A stretch of 6,298 bases of DNA from contig QHXL01000271.1 of assembly GCA_003222935.1 (NCBI GenBank), positions 1 to 6,298 of the forward strand, given 5' to 3'. Both the position numbers and the translations under genes were made by a program. Shown piece by piece: positions 5,472 to 6,298 of this stretch. The DNA is from Acidobacteriota bacterium. Its GTDB lineage: Bacteria; Acidobacteriota; Blastocatellia; Pyrinomonadales; Pyrinomonadaceae. A model generated the notes under the pieces. That model saw nothing but the letters and a program-made list of their open reading frames with translations. It was not told the DNA's origin and did not search any database. How positions within the stretch are numbered: position 1 is the first letter of the stretch; each line of letters begins with the position of its first letter.

Positions 5472-6298
5472 CTACCGCCAATTACAAACCGTATCAGCCC
5501 GCTCCCACCAATCCATTCCAATGGGTTGACCATCCGGTGGTTCCTGCGGTCGAGTGATATTCATCTTCTTCGGGTCGTCCTGGAAGCGCTTGATCTGTTG
5601 CGACGCATAAAACAAAAACGCTCGTTGGTTCTCGTCAGCAGTCAAAGTTCGTTGAGTACCCAACCAGGTTCGCAACTGCTCGATCTTCAATTCAGCAATC
5701 GCACGCACCTGGTTAGACGTACGCTCACCGGAAGCAAGTGCCATCAGGTCGTTGAGAATTACCATGTTGACGGTGTGTTGAACTTCCCCGGCGTACCCTG
5801 CTGCAGGTCGCGCCTTCCAGGTCGCTCCGATGATCTTGTCGAGCACTTCCAGCAATCCAGGATTTCGGGGATCGCGCGCGTTGAATTGAACCAGGCGCGC
5901 TGCTCGTTCCTGGTTTAGCAGGAATCCACTTACGTGATCGGCAATCGCTTCCGCCGGAGCGAGGGCGTCGAAAGTTGGTTGGGTCCTAATGCGAAAATCT
6001 TCTCGTGTCCGTTGATAACCGGCGGGGCGAGGTGGAATCAACTTCAAGAGCGACTCCGGAAGGACCAAAGCATCAGGCTTGATTGTATCCAGCACAGCGC
6101 TCAATGCTCGTCTCTGCTCATCCGCCGAGACAATTTGCGGATTGCGATCACCCCTGCCCTTCAAACTAAACATGTAATCCTGGCCGCCAATTACTTTCGA
6201 CGCAGCTTCCACCTGATAGCGGTGGTACATGTAGATCGGAACAAGCACGTCTTCGATAGTCGCCATTGGCGCGCCATCACGAATATTGTTTTCGCCGA
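5472..6298 (-). CDS. C-terminal part of a zinc-dependent met-zincin metalloprotease (DUF4953/DUF5117 type), 5' end cut by window edge
   Basis: The frame is open from the right edge to a TAG at 5474-5472, about 275 residues. A Met codon at 6266 is not the start, since the frame runs on upstream through ENNIRDGAP and the conserved block ENNIRDGAPMATIEDVLVPIYMYHRYQ spans it. Other recognisable parts are ASKVIGGQDY, the SADEQRRAL..VLDTIKPDALVLPE segment, and LIPPRPAGYQRTRE. This pattern is what I know from the C-terminal region of large secreted zinc proteases with DUF5117-DUF4953 architecture. The HEXXH zinc site would lie upstream outside the window, so the catalytic residues cannot be checked. 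The C-terminus ends MDWWERADTVCNWR. Assignment rests on recalled family wording. It is followed by a paired-arm repeat, then the kinase. Confidence 0.8.
   Translation of the reverse strand, partial: GENNIRDGAPMATIEDVLVPIYMYHRYQVEAASKVIGGQDYMFSLKGRGDRNPQIVSADEQRRALSAVLDTIKPDALVLPESLLKLIPPRPAGYQRTREDFRIRTQPTFDALAPAEAIADHVSGFLLNQERAARLVQFNARDPRNPGLLEVLDKIIGATWKARPAAGYAGEVQHTVNMVILNDLMALASGERTSNQVRAIAELKIEQLRTWLGTQRTLTADENQRAFLFYASQQIKRFQDDPKKMNITRPQEPPDGQPIGMDWWERADTVCNWR

Overview
The window holds four genes, all on the minus strand, so the transcription order runs right to left: the C-terminal part of a met-zincin metalloprotease (cut by the right edge), a membrane-anchored Ser/Thr protein kinase, the 4-alpha-glucanotransferase MalQ, and a HlyD/MacA-type periplasmic adaptor (cut by the left edge). 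The style points to Acidobacteriota, probably a Blastocatellia-like lineage. The grounds are a PASTA-less kinase with the GTPLYMSPEQ/RSDIYSLG wording common there, a DUF4953-type protease, a solitary adaptor with its own promoter, and dispersed hairpin repeats in every gap. This assignment is an inference from protein style and no marker gene is present.

Layout. 5472-6298: 3' part of the protease gene. 5264-5471: gap with a 96-nt paired-arm repeat and a weak candidate promoter for the kinase. 3131-5263: kinase of 710 residues, with an N-terminal catalytic domain carrying a roughly 135-residue insert in its activation loop and a C-terminal multi-pass membrane module. 3024-3130: gap filled almost completely by a second 98-nt paired-arm repeat. 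1497-3023: malQ, complete, GTG start. 1048-1496: the largest gap, with a third paired-arm repeat next to the malQ stop, several small hairpins, and a promoter region for the adaptor with palindromic candidate operators. 1-1047: first 349 codons of the adaptor gene.

How the parts relate. Kinase and malQ lie 107 bp apart on one strand and could share a transcript, but the repeat between them reaches into the malQ ribosome binding site. The adaptor has its own promoter region and is probably the first gene of an efflux transporter operon that continues beyond the left edge. No pathway clearly joins the four genes.

The most notable signals are not classical genes. Each of the three complete or 3'-complete genes is followed within 2-15 nt of its stop codon by a 92-98 nt hairpin-forming element. 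Two of these share a REPIN-like design: GGAG, one base, an 18-nt internal hairpin, mirrored across a 34-nt spacer. In one of them a compensatory base-pair swap preserves the internal hairpin. The second notable signal is the kinase activation-loop insert with five Thr-aliphatic-aliphatic motifs.
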